Below are positions 1 through 7,642 of a stretch of DNA of 37,799 bases, in pieces. The position numbers and the translations under genes were made by a program. The notes under the pieces were generated by a model that saw only the letters and a program-made list of their open reading frames with translations, was not told where the DNA came from and searched no databases. Every line of letters begins with the position of its first letter. Position 1 is the first letter of the stretch. The stretch is from Aestuariicoccus sp032586235 (GTDB lineage Bacteria > Pseudomonadota > Alphaproteobacteria > Rhodobacterales > Rhodobacteraceae), in the NCBI RefSeq assembly GCF_032586235.1, contig NZ_JAWHTD010000036.1, forward strand, positions 1-37,799. The letters run 5' to 3'.

Positions 1-75
1 CTCGGCGACACCTCAACACTCGCCGAACCCGAAGTCGTCGACGACCTCATCGAAAACAGAATGAACAAGGGGTGA
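1..75 (+). CDS. acs: Acetyl-CoA synthetase, C-terminal tail (partial)
   Basis: Only the last 24 codons are present, cut by the window edge. The tail begins LGDTSTLAEPEVVDDL and ends ENRMNKG before TGA at 73-75. The GDTSTLA(D/E)P..V segment is the characteristic end of AMP-forming acetyl-CoA synthetases; the E. coli Acs tail, as I remember it, is almost the same. Acs converts acetate, ATP and CoA to acetyl-CoA, AMP and pyrophosphate. Its stop lies 5 bases before the adenylate kinase start, so the two are probably co-transcribed and translationally coupled. Identification rests on a short stretch but fits the acetate-type symporter downstream. Confidence 0.75.
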   Translation, partial: LGDTSTLAEPEVVDDLIENRMNKG

Positions 76-80
76 GCGTC

Positions 81-767
81 ATGGATGGCTCGAAAACCCC
101 CGCTGCAGCCCCGGTTCTGATCCTTCTCGGCCCTCCGGGGGCCGGGAAAGGCACGCAGGCCCGGATGCTCGAGGACAGCTTCGGCCTCGTGCAGCTGTCG
201 ACCGGCGATCTGCTACGCACGGCCGTCAAGGCCGGCACGCCCGCCGGCAAGGCCGCCAAGGCCGTGATGGAAGCGGGCGATCTGGTCAGCGACGACATCG
301 TCATCGCCATCCTGCGCGACCGCCTGGCCGAGCCGGACACCGCGAAGGGCGTCATCCTCGACGGCTTTCCGCGAACAGGCGCGCAGGCCGAGGCGCTGGA
401 TGCGCTGCTGGCCGAGAATCGGCAGCGGATCAACGCCGCAATCAGCCTCGAGGTCGACGACGCCGCGATGGTCACGCGCATTTCGGGCCGCTTCACCTGC
501 GGCGGCTGCGGCGAGGGCTATCACGACAGCTTCAAGCCCACCGCCAAGGACGGCATCTGCGACAAATGCGGCGGCACCGACATGCAGCGGCGCGCCGACG
601 ACACCGCGGAAACCGTCGCCAGCCGGCTCGAGGCCTATCACGCGCAAACCGCGCCGCTGATCGCACATTACGACCAACAAGGCGCGCTTATCCGCATCGA
701 CGCGATGGGCGCGATTGACGACATCGCGGGCCAGTTGGCCGCGATCGCAACACGGGTGACGGCCTGA
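81..767 (+). CDS. adk: Adenylate kinase with zinc-type lid
   Basis: Catalyses ATP + AMP to 2 ADP in the cytoplasm. The 228-residue protein has the P-loop GPPGAGKGT at residues 17-25, the AMP-site segment STGDLLR near 40-46, DGFPRT near 94-99, and a lid with four cysteines (C140, C143, C160, C163), the pattern of zinc-stabilised lids in the long bacterial form. I chose ATG at 81 because AAGGGG at 67-72 is an ideal Shine-Dalgarno 8 bases upstream. An in-frame GTG at 72 would overlap that site and the acs stop. Its place directly after acs suggests a dedicated role in recycling AMP made by acetate activation. It may be a second adk beside the one usually found in the ribosomal-protein operon, but that cannot be seen from this window. 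Confidence 0.95.
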   Translation: MDGSKTPAAAPVLILLGPPGAGKGTQARMLEDSFGLVQLSTGDLLRTAVKAGTPAGKAAKAVMEAGDLVSDDIVIAILRDRLAEPDTAKGVILDGFPRTGAQAEALDALLAENRQRINAAISLEVDDAAMVTRISGRFTCGGCGEGYHDSFKPTAKDGICDKCGGTDMQRRADDTAETVASRLEAYHAQTAPLIAHYDQQGALIRIDAMGAIDDIAGQLAAIATRVTA

Positions 768-778
768 CACCGCCCCCG

Positions 779-798
779 CAAGGGCCCGCAAGCCCTTG
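779..798 (+). terminator. Small hairpin between adk and the DUF4212 gene
   Basis: A 7-bp inverted repeat (CAAGGGC / GCCCTTG) with a 6-base loop lies between the adk stop and the ribosome binding site of the next gene. There is no T tract, so it is more likely an mRNA processing or stability element, or a weak attenuator, than a true terminator. Confidence 0.35.
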
Positions 799-821
799 AT
801 AACCCAAGAGGAGGAACCGCA

Positions 822-1109
822 ATGGCGGATCAAACATCACAAGGCGCGGAGGCGCGCCAGAAGTCGGACACGGCTTACTGGGCGGCCAATGTGCGCATCA
901 TCCTGGTCAGCCTCGTCATCTGGGCGCTGGTCAGTTTCGGCTTTGGCATCCTGCTGCGCCCGATGCTGAGCGGCATCGGCGTCGGCGGCACCGACCTGGG
1001 CTTCTGGTTCGCGCAGCAAGGCTCGATCATCGTCTTCCTGGCGCTGATCTTTTTCTACGCCTGGCGGATGAACAGGCTCGACCGTGAATTCGGCGTCGAG
1101 GAGGAATAA
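822..1109 (+). CDS. DUF4212 small membrane subunit of a sodium/solute symporter
   Basis: A 95-residue protein with two hydrophobic segments (about residues 22-48 and 60-80), preceded by a soluble N-terminus and ending in a charged DREFGVEEE tail. DUF4212 proteins are encoded immediately before SSS-family symporters of the VC_2705/acetate type and are annotated as their small subunit. Here the symporter starts 3 bases after the stop. GAGGAGG upstream of ATG 822 is a strong ribosome binding site. The symporter's own binding site (GAGGAGG) lies inside the last codons of this gene, which points to coupled translation. Its biochemical role is inferred from family and neighbourhood. Confidence 0.88.
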   Translation: MADQTSQGAEARQKSDTAYWAANVRIILVSLVIWALVSFGFGILLRPMLSGIGVGGTDLGFWFAQQGSIIVFLALIFFYAWRMNRLDREFGVEEE

Positions 1110-1112
1110 ATC

Positions 1113-2894
1113 ATGGATCAGTTTACCATCAACCTGCTCTTTGTGGGCGCGTCCTTCGCGCTCTACATCGGCATCGCGATCTGGGCCCGCGCGGGCTCGA
1201 CGTCGGAATTCTACGCCGCCGGGCGCGGCGTGCATCCCGTCACCAACGGCATGGCCACGGCGGCGGACTGGATGTCGGCGGCCTCGTTCATCTCGATGGC
1301 GGGTCTCATCGCCTTTACCGGCTATGACAACTCGACCTTCCTGATGGGCTGGACCGGCGGTTATGTGCTGCTGGCGCTGCTGCTGGCGCCCTACCTGCGC
1401 AAGTTCGGCAAGTTCACCGTTTCCGAATTCATCGGCGACCGGTTCTACAGCCCGACCGCGCGTCTGGTGGCCGTGATCTGCCTGATCGTGGCATCGACCA
1501 CCTATGTGATCGGCCAGATGACCGGCGTGGGCGTGGCCTTTGGCCGCTTTCTCGAGGTCAGCAACACCACGGGTCTGCTGATCGGCGCCTGTGTGGTCTT
1601 TGCCTATGCGGTCTTCGGCGGCATGAAGGGCGTGACCTACACCCAGGTGGCGCAATACGTCGTGCTGATCATGGCCTACACCATCCCGGCCGTGTTCATC
1701 TCGCTGCAGCTGACGGGCAATCCGATCCCGGCGCTCGGGCTGTTCGGCGATCACACCGCCAGCGGCATGCCGCTGCTGGAAAAGCTCGACCAGATCGTGC
1801 GCGAGCTGGGCTTTAATGAATACACCGCCCATCACGGCGACACGTTCAACATGGTGCTCTTCACCCTGTCGCTGATGATCGGCACCGCCGGTCTGCCGCA
1901 CGTGATCATGCGCTTCTTCACCGTGCCGCGCGTGGCTGACGCACGCTGGTCGGCGGGCTGGGCGCTGGTCTTCATCGCGCTGCTTTACCTGACGGCCCCG
2001 GCCGTGGGTGCGATGGCGCGGCTGAACATCACCGACATGTTCTGGCCCAACGGCACCGACGCCGAGGCGGTTTCGGTCGAGATGATCGAAAGCGACCCGC
2101 GTTACGACTGGATGGCCACCTGGCAGCAGACCGGCCTTCTGGGCTGGGAAGACAAGAACGGCGACGGCCGGATCCAGTACTACAACGACGCCTCGCCTGC
2201 GATGCAGGAAAAGGCGGCGGCGAACGGCTGGGAAGGCAACGAGCTGACCAACTTCAACCGCGACATCCTGGTGCTGGCCAACCCCGAGATCGCCAACCTG
2301 CCCGCATGGGTGATCGGTCTGGTGGCGGCGGGCGGCCTTGCGGCGGCGCTGTCGACGGCGGCGGGCCTCTTGCTGGCGATCTCGTCGGCGGTCAGCCACG
2401 ACCTGATGAAAGGGCAACTGACCCCGAACATCAGCGAAAAAGGCGAGCTGATGTCGGCGCGTGTCGCCATGGCCGTGGCCATCGCGGTGGCGACCTATCT
2501 GGGCCTCAACCCTCCGGGCTTTGCGGCGCAGACGGTGGCCTTGGCCTTTGGCCTCGCGGCGGCCTCGATCTTCCCGGCGCTGATGATGGGCATCTTTACC
2601 AAGGTGAACAACAAGGGCGCCGTGGCAGGCATGGTGTCGGGTCTGGTGGTGACGCTGATCTACATCTTCCTGCACAAAGGCTGGTTCTTCATCCCCGACA
2701 CCAACAGCTTTACCGACGCCGATCCGCTGCTTGGCACGATCAAGTCGACAAGCTTTGGTGCGGTCGGTGCGGCGATCAACTTTGCGGTGGCCTTCACCGT
2801 GTCGAAGATGACCGAAGCGCTGCCCAAGGACATCGAAGAGCTTGTGGAAAGCGTGCGCATCCCCCGGGGCGCAGGCGTGGCGCAGGATCACTGA
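1113..2894 (+). CDS. Sodium/solute symporter, acetate (VC_2705/ActP-like) family
   Basis: A 593-residue multi-pass membrane protein of the SSS family, predicted to import acetate or another short carboxylate with a cation. Family features seen are the N-terminal SEFYAAGR segment, the ATAADWMSAASFI stretch near residues 48-60, and many hydrophobic helices. Compared with plain ActP it carries a long hydrophilic insertion at about residues 310-390. That insertion contains DKNGDGRIQYYN at 347-358, which matches an EF-hand calcium loop. Acs, adenylate kinase and the DUF4212 subunit upstream support carboxylate uptake linked to activation. The substrate is inferred; acetate is most likely, but propionate or pyruvate cannot be excluded. 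An intrinsic terminator follows at 2950. Confidence 0.88.
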   Translation: MDQFTINLLFVGASFALYIGIAIWARAGSTSEFYAAGRGVHPVTNGMATAADWMSAASFISMAGLIAFTGYDNSTFLMGWTGGYVLLALLLAPYLRKFGKFTVSEFIGDRFYSPTARLVAVICLIVASTTYVIGQMTGVGVAFGRFLEVSNTTGLLIGACVVFAYAVFGGMKGVTYTQVAQYVVLIMAYTIPAVFISLQLTGNPIPALGLFGDHTASGMPLLEKLDQIVRELGFNEYTAHHGDTFNMVLFTLSLMIGTAGLPHVIMRFFTVPRVADARWSAGWALVFIALLYLTAPAVGAMARLNITDMFWPNGTDAEAVSVEMIESDPRYDWMATWQQTGLLGWEDKNGDGRIQYYNDASPAMQEKAAANGWEGNELTNFNRDILVLANPEIANLPAWVIGLVAAGGLAAALSTAAGLLLAISSAVSHDLMKGQLTPNISEKGELMSARVAMAVAIAVATYLGLNPPGFAAQTVALAFGLAAASIFPALMMGIFTKVNNKGAVAGMVSGLVVTLIYIFLHKGWFFIPDTNSFTDADPLLGTIKSTSFGAVGAAINFAVAFTVSKMTEALPKDIEELVESVRIPRGAGVAQDH

Positions 2895-2912
2895 TCCTGC
2901 CCGACGAAGGCC

Positions 2913-2989
2913 GGGGCCGTGCCGCACAACACGGCCCCCCCTTCCACAGCGTCCCCGCCCGGTCTATCCCGGTGGGGACGTTTTCTTTT
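2913..2989 (+). terminator. Intrinsic terminator after the symporter, with a preceding hairpin
   Basis: CGTCCCC (2950-2956) pairs with GGGGACG (2974-2980) and is followed at once by TTTTCTTTT, a textbook Rho-independent terminator. A second inverted repeat (GGGGCCGTG 2913-2921 with CACGGCCCC 2930-2938) lies just before it without a T run. Together they should end most acs–adk–symporter transcripts before the DUF294 gene, whose start is only 19 bases after the T tract. Confidence 0.8.
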
Positions 2990-3007
2990 GGAAACCAAGG
3001 TTTGACC

Positions 3008-4831
3008 ATGCCCATTGCCATTGACGCGTTGCAGACATTCCTGGCGGCCGTGCATCCCTACGACACCCTGACCGCCGACGAGATCGAGGCGTTGGCGCAC
3101 GCCTTCCGCCCGCAGGCGATGAAGGCCGGAGAGACGGTCTACCGGCTGGGCGAGCCTTTGCAGGGGCTTTACCTGATCCACGACGGGCAGGTCGCGGTGC
3201 GCGACGAAAACGACGTGCAGATCTCGGCGCTGGGGCCGCGCAATTCGTTCGGCGAACGCGGGCTCGCGCGCGACGGCATCGCCGTGACCAGCGCCAGCAC
3301 GGTGACCGACAGCCTGCTCTTGGTGCTGCCCCGCGCCGATTTCCTGCGGCTGGTCGAAACCAAGCCCGACGTCGCGCGCTTTTTCGACCGCAGCCGCCAG
3401 CCGCGTCCGAAACGCAGCGATCTGGCCACCAGCCGGGTCGAGACGCTGATGACCGGCGACCCGCTGGCCTGCGCGCCCGAAACGCCCGTGCAGGACGCCG
3501 CCGCCGCGATGCGCGACGCGCATGTCTCGTCGATCTGCGTGACCGACGCGGGTGCCCTGCGCGGCATCCTGACGATCCGCGATCTGTCCTCCAAGGTGGT
3601 GGCCGCCGCCCTGCCCGTCACCACCCCGGTGTCGCAGGTCATGACCGGCGATCCGGTCAGCCTGCCGCCCTCGGCCATCGGGTCGGACGTGCTGCACATG
3701 ATGATGGAGCGGCGCATCGGCCATATTCCGGTGACCGAGGGCGACCGACTGGTCGGCATCGTCACCCAGACCGATTTGACGCGGTTCCAGGCGCTCAGTT
3801 CCGCCGACATCGTGCGCGACGTGGCCCACGCCGGCAGCATCGCCGACATGGCCGCCGCCACGGCCCGCATTCCGCAGCTGCTGGTGCAGCTGGTGGCCGG
3901 CGGCAACCGGCACGAGGTCGTGACCCGCCTGATCACCGACGTGGCCGACACCGCCACCCGCCGCCTGCTGAGCATGGCCGAGGACACGCTCGGGCCGCCG
4001 CCCGTGCCCTATCTGTGGCTCGCCTGCGGCAGCCAGGGGCGGCAGGAACAGACCGGCGTCAGCGACCAGGACAATTGCCTCTTTCTCGACGACGCAGCGA
4101 CCGAGGCCGACATGGCCTATTTCCACGCCCTCGCCACCTTCGTCAGCGACGGTCTGAACGCCTGCGGCTATGTCTATTGCCCGGGCGACATGATGGCCAC
4201 GAACCCCAAGTGGTGCCAGCCCGTGCGCGTCTGGCGGCAGTATTTCGCCTCGTGGATCGCCGCACCGGGGCCCGAGGCGCAGATGCTGGCCTCGGTCATG
4301 TTCGACCTGCGGCCCATCGGCGGCACGCCGTCGCTCTTCGAGGATCTGCAGCGCGACACGCTGGCGCTGGCCGCGCGCAATTCGATCTTCGTGGCGCATC
4401 TGGCGTCGAACGCGCTCAAGCACACGCCGCCCTTGGGGCTGCTTCGCGGCTTCGCCACGATCCGGTCGGGCGAGCACAAGAACCGGCTCGATCTGAAGCA
4501 CAACGGCGTGGTGCCGGTGGTCGATCTGGCGCGGGTCTATGCGCTGCAGGGCAAGCTTGCGCCGGTCAACACCCGCGCCCGGATCGAGGCAGCGATGGCC
4601 CAGGGCGTGCTCAGCGCCACCGGCGGGCAGGATCTGCTGGATGCCTACGACCTGATCGCCGAAACCCGGCTCGAACATCAGGCCCGCCAGATCCGGGCGG
4701 GCCGGAAGGTCGACAATTTTCTGGCGCCCACCGATCTTTCGGATTTCGAGCGAAGCCACCTGCGCAACGCCTTCGTCGTGGTAAAGTCGCTGCAATCGGC
4801 GCTTGGCCATGGCCGGGGCGCGCTGGGATAG
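3008..4831 (+). CDS. cNMP-binding / CBS / DUF294 nucleotidyltransferase protein
   Basis: A 607-residue cytoplasmic regulatory protein. The order is a cyclic-nucleotide-binding-like domain (about residues 12-125, with GETVYRLGEP and FGERGLARDG), a CBS pair (about 143-265, each starting near a VMTGDP/LMTGDP motif), then a DUF294 nucleotidyltransferase domain with GSQGRQEQT..SDQDN at 341-356, and the DUF294 C-terminal domain to the end. Such proteins are commonly encoded beside acetate-type symporters and DnaQ-like exonucleases, as here. By analogy with GlnD-type enzymes they are thought to modify or sense a partner, but the target is not established. ATG 3008 follows CCAAGG. A longer in-frame reading back to 2306 overlaps the symporter and is rejected. 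Confidence 0.87.
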   Translation: MPIAIDALQTFLAAVHPYDTLTADEIEALAHAFRPQAMKAGETVYRLGEPLQGLYLIHDGQVAVRDENDVQISALGPRNSFGERGLARDGIAVTSASTVTDSLLLVLPRADFLRLVETKPDVARFFDRSRQPRPKRSDLATSRVETLMTGDPLACAPETPVQDAAAAMRDAHVSSICVTDAGALRGILTIRDLSSKVVAAALPVTTPVSQVMTGDPVSLPPSAIGSDVLHMMMERRIGHIPVTEGDRLVGIVTQTDLTRFQALSSADIVRDVAHAGSIADMAAATARIPQLLVQLVAGGNRHEVVTRLITDVADTATRRLLSMAEDTLGPPPVPYLWLACGSQGRQEQTGVSDQDNCLFLDDAATEADMAYFHALATFVSDGLNACGYVYCPGDMMATNPKWCQPVRVWRQYFASWIAAPGPEAQMLASVMFDLRPIGGTPSLFEDLQRDTLALAARNSIFVAHLASNALKHTPPLGLLRGFATIRSGEHKNRLDLKHNGVVPVVDLARVYALQGKLAPVNTRARIEAAMAQGVLSATGGQDLLDAYDLIAETRLEHQARQIRAGRKVDNFLAPTDLSDFERSHLRNAFVVVKSLQSALGHGRGALG

Positions 4832-4859
4832 CCCGCCACAGCCCAAGGGAGGAAAACGG

Positions 4860-5360
4860 ATGTTTCTCGAACTCATAGCCGTTCTGGTCGCGGGGTTCGC
4901 CGGGGCCGGCGTGATGCTGCTGCTGGGCAAGCTCACGGGCGGCCGCCTGCCGCGCTGGATGGTGCCGGTGGGCGCCGGGCTGACGATGCTGGGCACCGCG
5001 ATTTCGTCGGAATACGGCTGGTACGGGCGCACCACGGCCGCCCTGCCCGAGGGGCTGGTGGTGGCCGACACCGTCGACAGCCGCGCCTTCTGGCGGCCCT
5101 GGACCTATGTCGTGCCGATGACCGACCGCTTCGTCGCGGTCGACACCGGCAACATCGTGCGCAACACCGAGACCGATGGGCTCTATCTGGCCGAGGTGTT
5201 CTTTTTCGGGCGCTGGCAGCCGGTGCAATCGGTGCAGATCATGGTCGACTGCCCCGGCGGGCGGCGCGCGGACCCGGCGCTGGGGGACGGATCGCCCCCG
5301 GTCTGGCGCGACGTGGGCACCGACGACCCGCTGGTCGCCACGCTCTGCGGCGCGGTCTGA
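4860..5360 (+). CDS. Conserved membrane protein of the symporter cluster, unknown function
   Basis: I do not recognise a named family. The 166-residue protein starts at ATG 4860 after AAGGGAGGA, a strong ribosome binding site; an earlier in-frame ATG at 4803 overlaps the previous gene and has none. Two hydrophobic stretches (about residues 1-23 and 33-50) suggest two membrane helices. They are followed by a soluble part rich in beta-type hydrophobic patterns, ending with cysteines near residues 130 and 163. It lies 28 bases after the DUF294 gene and 3 bases before the exonuclease gene, so the three appear to be one unit. A role in anchoring or sensing for the symporter system is only inference. 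Confidence 0.75.
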   Translation: MFLELIAVLVAGFAGAGVMLLLGKLTGGRLPRWMVPVGAGLTMLGTAISSEYGWYGRTTAALPEGLVVADTVDSRAFWRPWTYVVPMTDRFVAVDTGNIVRNTETDGLYLAEVFFFGRWQPVQSVQIMVDCPGGRRADPALGDGSPPVWRDVGTDDPLVATLCGAV

Positions 5361-5363
5361 GCG

Positions 5364-6770
5364 ATGTCGGGCCTCAGCCTCCGCCTGCGCGTCTTTCTCT
5401 TCTTCGCGCTTCTGGCGCTCGGCGCTTCGGCGCTGGTGCTGGGGGCGCTGTGGTTCGGGCACGCGCGGTCCGCCGTCACCAGCGTCGCCGACGGCTTCGT
5501 CACGGCGGCGATCCTGTCCACGCTGGGGATCGTGGGGCTGAGCGCCGGGATCTGGCTGCTCTTCGACGAGAACGTCGCCAAGCCCATCGACCGGCTGGCC
5601 GCCGCCATGCGCGCGGGCGCACATGCGGGCGTCGATCCGGCGCTCGACACCCAATCCGCGCGCTATCTGGGCGATCTGGCCCCGGCGGCGGACGCCGTCA
5701 CCCGCAAGGCCGCCGATGCCGCGATGGCCACCGCCCAGCGTGTGGCGACCGAAACCGCCCGCCTGCGCGAGGAACAGGCGCGCCTCACCGCCCTTCTGAC
5801 CGAAATCCCGGTGGCCACGATCCTGGCCAACCCGCAGGGGCAGATCGTGCTTTACGACGGGCAGGCCGCCGAGGTGCTGGCCCAGCAGGGCGTGCCCCGG
5901 CTGAACGCGCCGCTGACCGATTACTTCGCGCCCGCCGCGCTGACCCAGGCGCGCCGCAAGATGGAGCGCAGCGGCCACGAGGTGGCCTTCCAGGCGCTGG
6001 GGGCCGAGGCCGACACCGCCTATGACGCGCGGCTGAAACCGCTGGATGCGGGCAGCTTTCTGATGATCATCGACACCGCCGAGGCGCGCATTGCCGCCGA
6101 TGCCGCGCGCCCGCTGGTCTACGATTTCGCCCTGCTCGACCGGGCCGCCCCGGCGGATGTGCGCGACACGCCGCTGGATCAGCTCTGCTTTTGCGTGTTC
6201 GACACCGAAACCACCGGGCTCTTGCCGCACAAGGACGCCATCGTGCAAATCGGCGCTTTGCGCGTGGTCAACGGCCGGATCGTGCCCGGCGAAGAGATCG
6301 ACCAGCTGGTCGATCCCCGCCGCCCGATCCCGCCCGCCTCGACGAAGGTGCATGGCGTGTCCGACGCCATGGTTGTGGGCAAGCCGGGCATCGAAGAGGC
6401 CGGGCGCAAGCTGCACCGCTTTGCCCGGGACGCTGTGATCGTCGCCCATAACGCGCCCTTCGACATGGCCTTTCTGCGCCGCGACGCCGAGGCGATGGGC
6501 GTGGCCTGGGATCACCCGATCCTCGATACGGTGCTGCTTTCGGCCGTGGCCTTCGGCGCGCATGAGACCCACACGCTGGATGCGCTCTGCGACAGGCTGC
6601 GGATCGAGATCCCCGAGCGGCTGCGCCACACGGCGCTTGGCGATGCCCGCGCCACCGCCGAGGCGCTGGTGCATCTGATTCCGATCCTGCAGGGGCGCGG
6701 GCTGACCACCTTCGGCCAGTTGCTGGAGGAAACCCGCAAACATGGCCGGCTGCTGGAAGACCTGAACTGA
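5364..6770 (+). CDS. Membrane-anchored DEDDh 3'-5' exonuclease (DnaQ-like)
   Basis: A 468-residue protein with two N-terminal membrane helices (about residues 8-31 and 45-66), a helical linker, a PAS-like region around 140-235, and a C-terminal exonuclease domain. The DEDDh residues are all visible: D280 and E282 in FDTETTG, D367 in HNAPFDM, H422 and D427 in RHTALGDARAT. The nuclease domain resembles the epsilon proofreading subunit of DNA polymerase III, but membrane anchoring and the sensor-like middle argue against a replication role. As I recall, the same combination beside a DUF294 gene and an acetate-type symporter occurs in Pseudomonas. Its substrate is unknown. Catalytic competence is predicted from the intact residues. 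Confidence 0.88.
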   Translation: MSGLSLRLRVFLFFALLALGASALVLGALWFGHARSAVTSVADGFVTAAILSTLGIVGLSAGIWLLFDENVAKPIDRLAAAMRAGAHAGVDPALDTQSARYLGDLAPAADAVTRKAADAAMATAQRVATETARLREEQARLTALLTEIPVATILANPQGQIVLYDGQAAEVLAQQGVPRLNAPLTDYFAPAALTQARRKMERSGHEVAFQALGAEADTAYDARLKPLDAGSFLMIIDTAEARIAADAARPLVYDFALLDRAAPADVRDTPLDQLCFCVFDTETTGLLPHKDAIVQIGALRVVNGRIVPGEEIDQLVDPRRPIPPASTKVHGVSDAMVVGKPGIEEAGRKLHRFARDAVIVAHNAPFDMAFLRRDAEAMGVAWDHPILDTVLLSAVAFGAHETHTLDALCDRLRIEIPERLRHTALGDARATAEALVHLIPILQGRGLTTFGQLLEETRKHGRLLEDLN

Positions 6771-6775
6771 CCGCG

Positions 6776-7525
6776 TTACGCGGGCCGCGCTTGGGCGCGC
6801 GTCTGCGGCCCTCCGATCTCTGCCACGGCCCGTTGCAGTGCCGCGTCGTCCAGCCGCTCGACCGGCAGCGCGGCCAGCGCCGCCACGCGAAAGGACAGAG
6901 CGTCATACAGCGCGCCCAGCCGCGACAGCCCCGCGATCACACCACCACTGGCAACCGGATCAGGCAGAGCCCAATGCACCACCACCGGCCCCGGCTGCGG
7001 GACCGGGCATGGCGCGCGGGTCAGCCGGATGATCAGATCGGGCGCCGCGGCAAGCCCCAGCCGCGCCGGATCGTGCCCGCGCGCCTGAAGCAGCTGATCG
7101 GCCAGCGGATCGCGACGCGGCGGATGCACTCCGCCCGAGGCGGCGACAAAGCGCGGCCGCCCGATCCGGTTCAGCTGCGCCGCCGCAAAGCGCGACCGCG
7201 CGCCGCCGTCGCGGCAGACGAAAAGCGTGCGCAGCGGCAAGGCGCGCGCGCCAGCCGCCGCCCCGCCGCGAACCCCGTCCAGCAGATCGTCCAGCGCGCC
7301 GGGCCGCGCCGCATAGAGCCGCGATGTGCCTGCGCAATGCTGCGTGACCAGCCCCGCATCGCAAAGTCGCGCCAGATAGGCCGACAAGGTCGACGGCCGG
7401 ATCCCCAGCGCCTGCGACAGCGCCCCCGCCGCAACGGGATCGCCCCCCGAGGCACAAAGATACCGCCACACCGCAAGCCGCTGCGGATGCCCGAGCGCCG
7501 CAAGAGAGCAAACCAGCCGATCCAT
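6776..7525 (-). CDS. ArsR-type HTH fused to a low-molecular-weight phosphatase-like domain
   Basis: A 249-residue two-domain protein. Residues 1-75 form an ArsR-like winged helix (LGHPQRLAVWRYL, then ALGIRPSTLSAYLARLCDAGLV). Residues 99-200 resemble low-molecular-weight tyrosine phosphatase/arsenate reductase, with the catalytic loop CRDGGARS (C104, R110, a CX5R loop) and the general-acid segment HWALPDP (D189). The usual loop is CTGNSARS, so this one is altered but keeps C and R. ArsR–ArsC-type fusions are known in alphaproteobacteria. No arsenic gene is nearby, and the gene is divergent from an AI-2E-type permease. The start is the ATG at 7525; its ribosome binding site is weak. A 14-bp perfect palindrome 15 bases upstream may be its operator. 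Confidence 0.8.
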   Translation of the reverse strand: MDRLVCSLAALGHPQRLAVWRYLCASGGDPVAAGALSQALGIRPSTLSAYLARLCDAGLVTQHCAGTSRLYAARPGALDDLLDGVRGGAAAGARALPLRTLFVCRDGGARSRFAAAQLNRIGRPRFVAASGGVHPPRRDPLADQLLQARGHDPARLGLAAAPDLIIRLTRAPCPVPQPGPVVVHWALPDPVASGGVIAGLSRLGALYDALSFRVAALAALPVERLDDAALQRAVAEIGGPQTRAQARPA

Positions 7526-7540
7526 CCACAGGAAATACCC

Positions 7541-7554
7541 GGCAAGCGCTTGCC
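7541..7554. promoter_or_regulatory. Perfect 14-bp palindrome, candidate ArsR-type operator
   Basis: GGCAAGCGCTTGCC is a perfect palindrome in the 117-base divergent region between the ArsR-fusion gene (start 7525) and the permease gene (start 7643). A dimeric winged-helix regulator commonly binds such a site over its own promoter. A related GCGCT occurs at 7570-7574. The assignment is positional inference. Confidence 0.45.
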
Positions 7555-7581
7555 GTTCGGTTAACGAAAGCGCTGTCAGGC

Positions 7582-7611
7582 TTGAAACACGGCGCGGGAA
7601 AAGCGATGTAA
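7582..7611 (+). promoter_or_regulatory. Candidate promoter of the permease–hdaA–ppk block
   Basis: TTGAAA at 7582-7587 is followed after 17-18 bases by GATGTAA (7605-7611), about 32 bases before the permease start. The -35 match is good and the -10 match poor. The preceding C gives CTTGAAA, also the -35 of heat-shock sigma factors, but no convincing CCCAT-type -10 follows. Confidence 0.3.
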
Positions 7612-7642
7612 GACAAGGACTTTTTACAAAAGGACCGGCAGA

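Noticed and set aside
72..80. GTG start for adenylate kinase overlapping the acs stop as GTGA
   Set aside because: The AAGGGG ribosome binding site ends on this codon; ATG 81 is correctly spaced from it.
837..2927. A very long open frame on the - strand opposite the symporter, and similar long frames opposite or beside most genes
   Set aside because: High GC makes stops rare. The translations are rich in Arg, His, Gln and Gly without domains, and they lie against genes with clear family identity.
7582..7611. Heat-shock (RpoH-type) promoter before the permease gene
   Set aside because: The CTTGAAA -35 fits, but no CCCAT-like -10 is present at the right distance.
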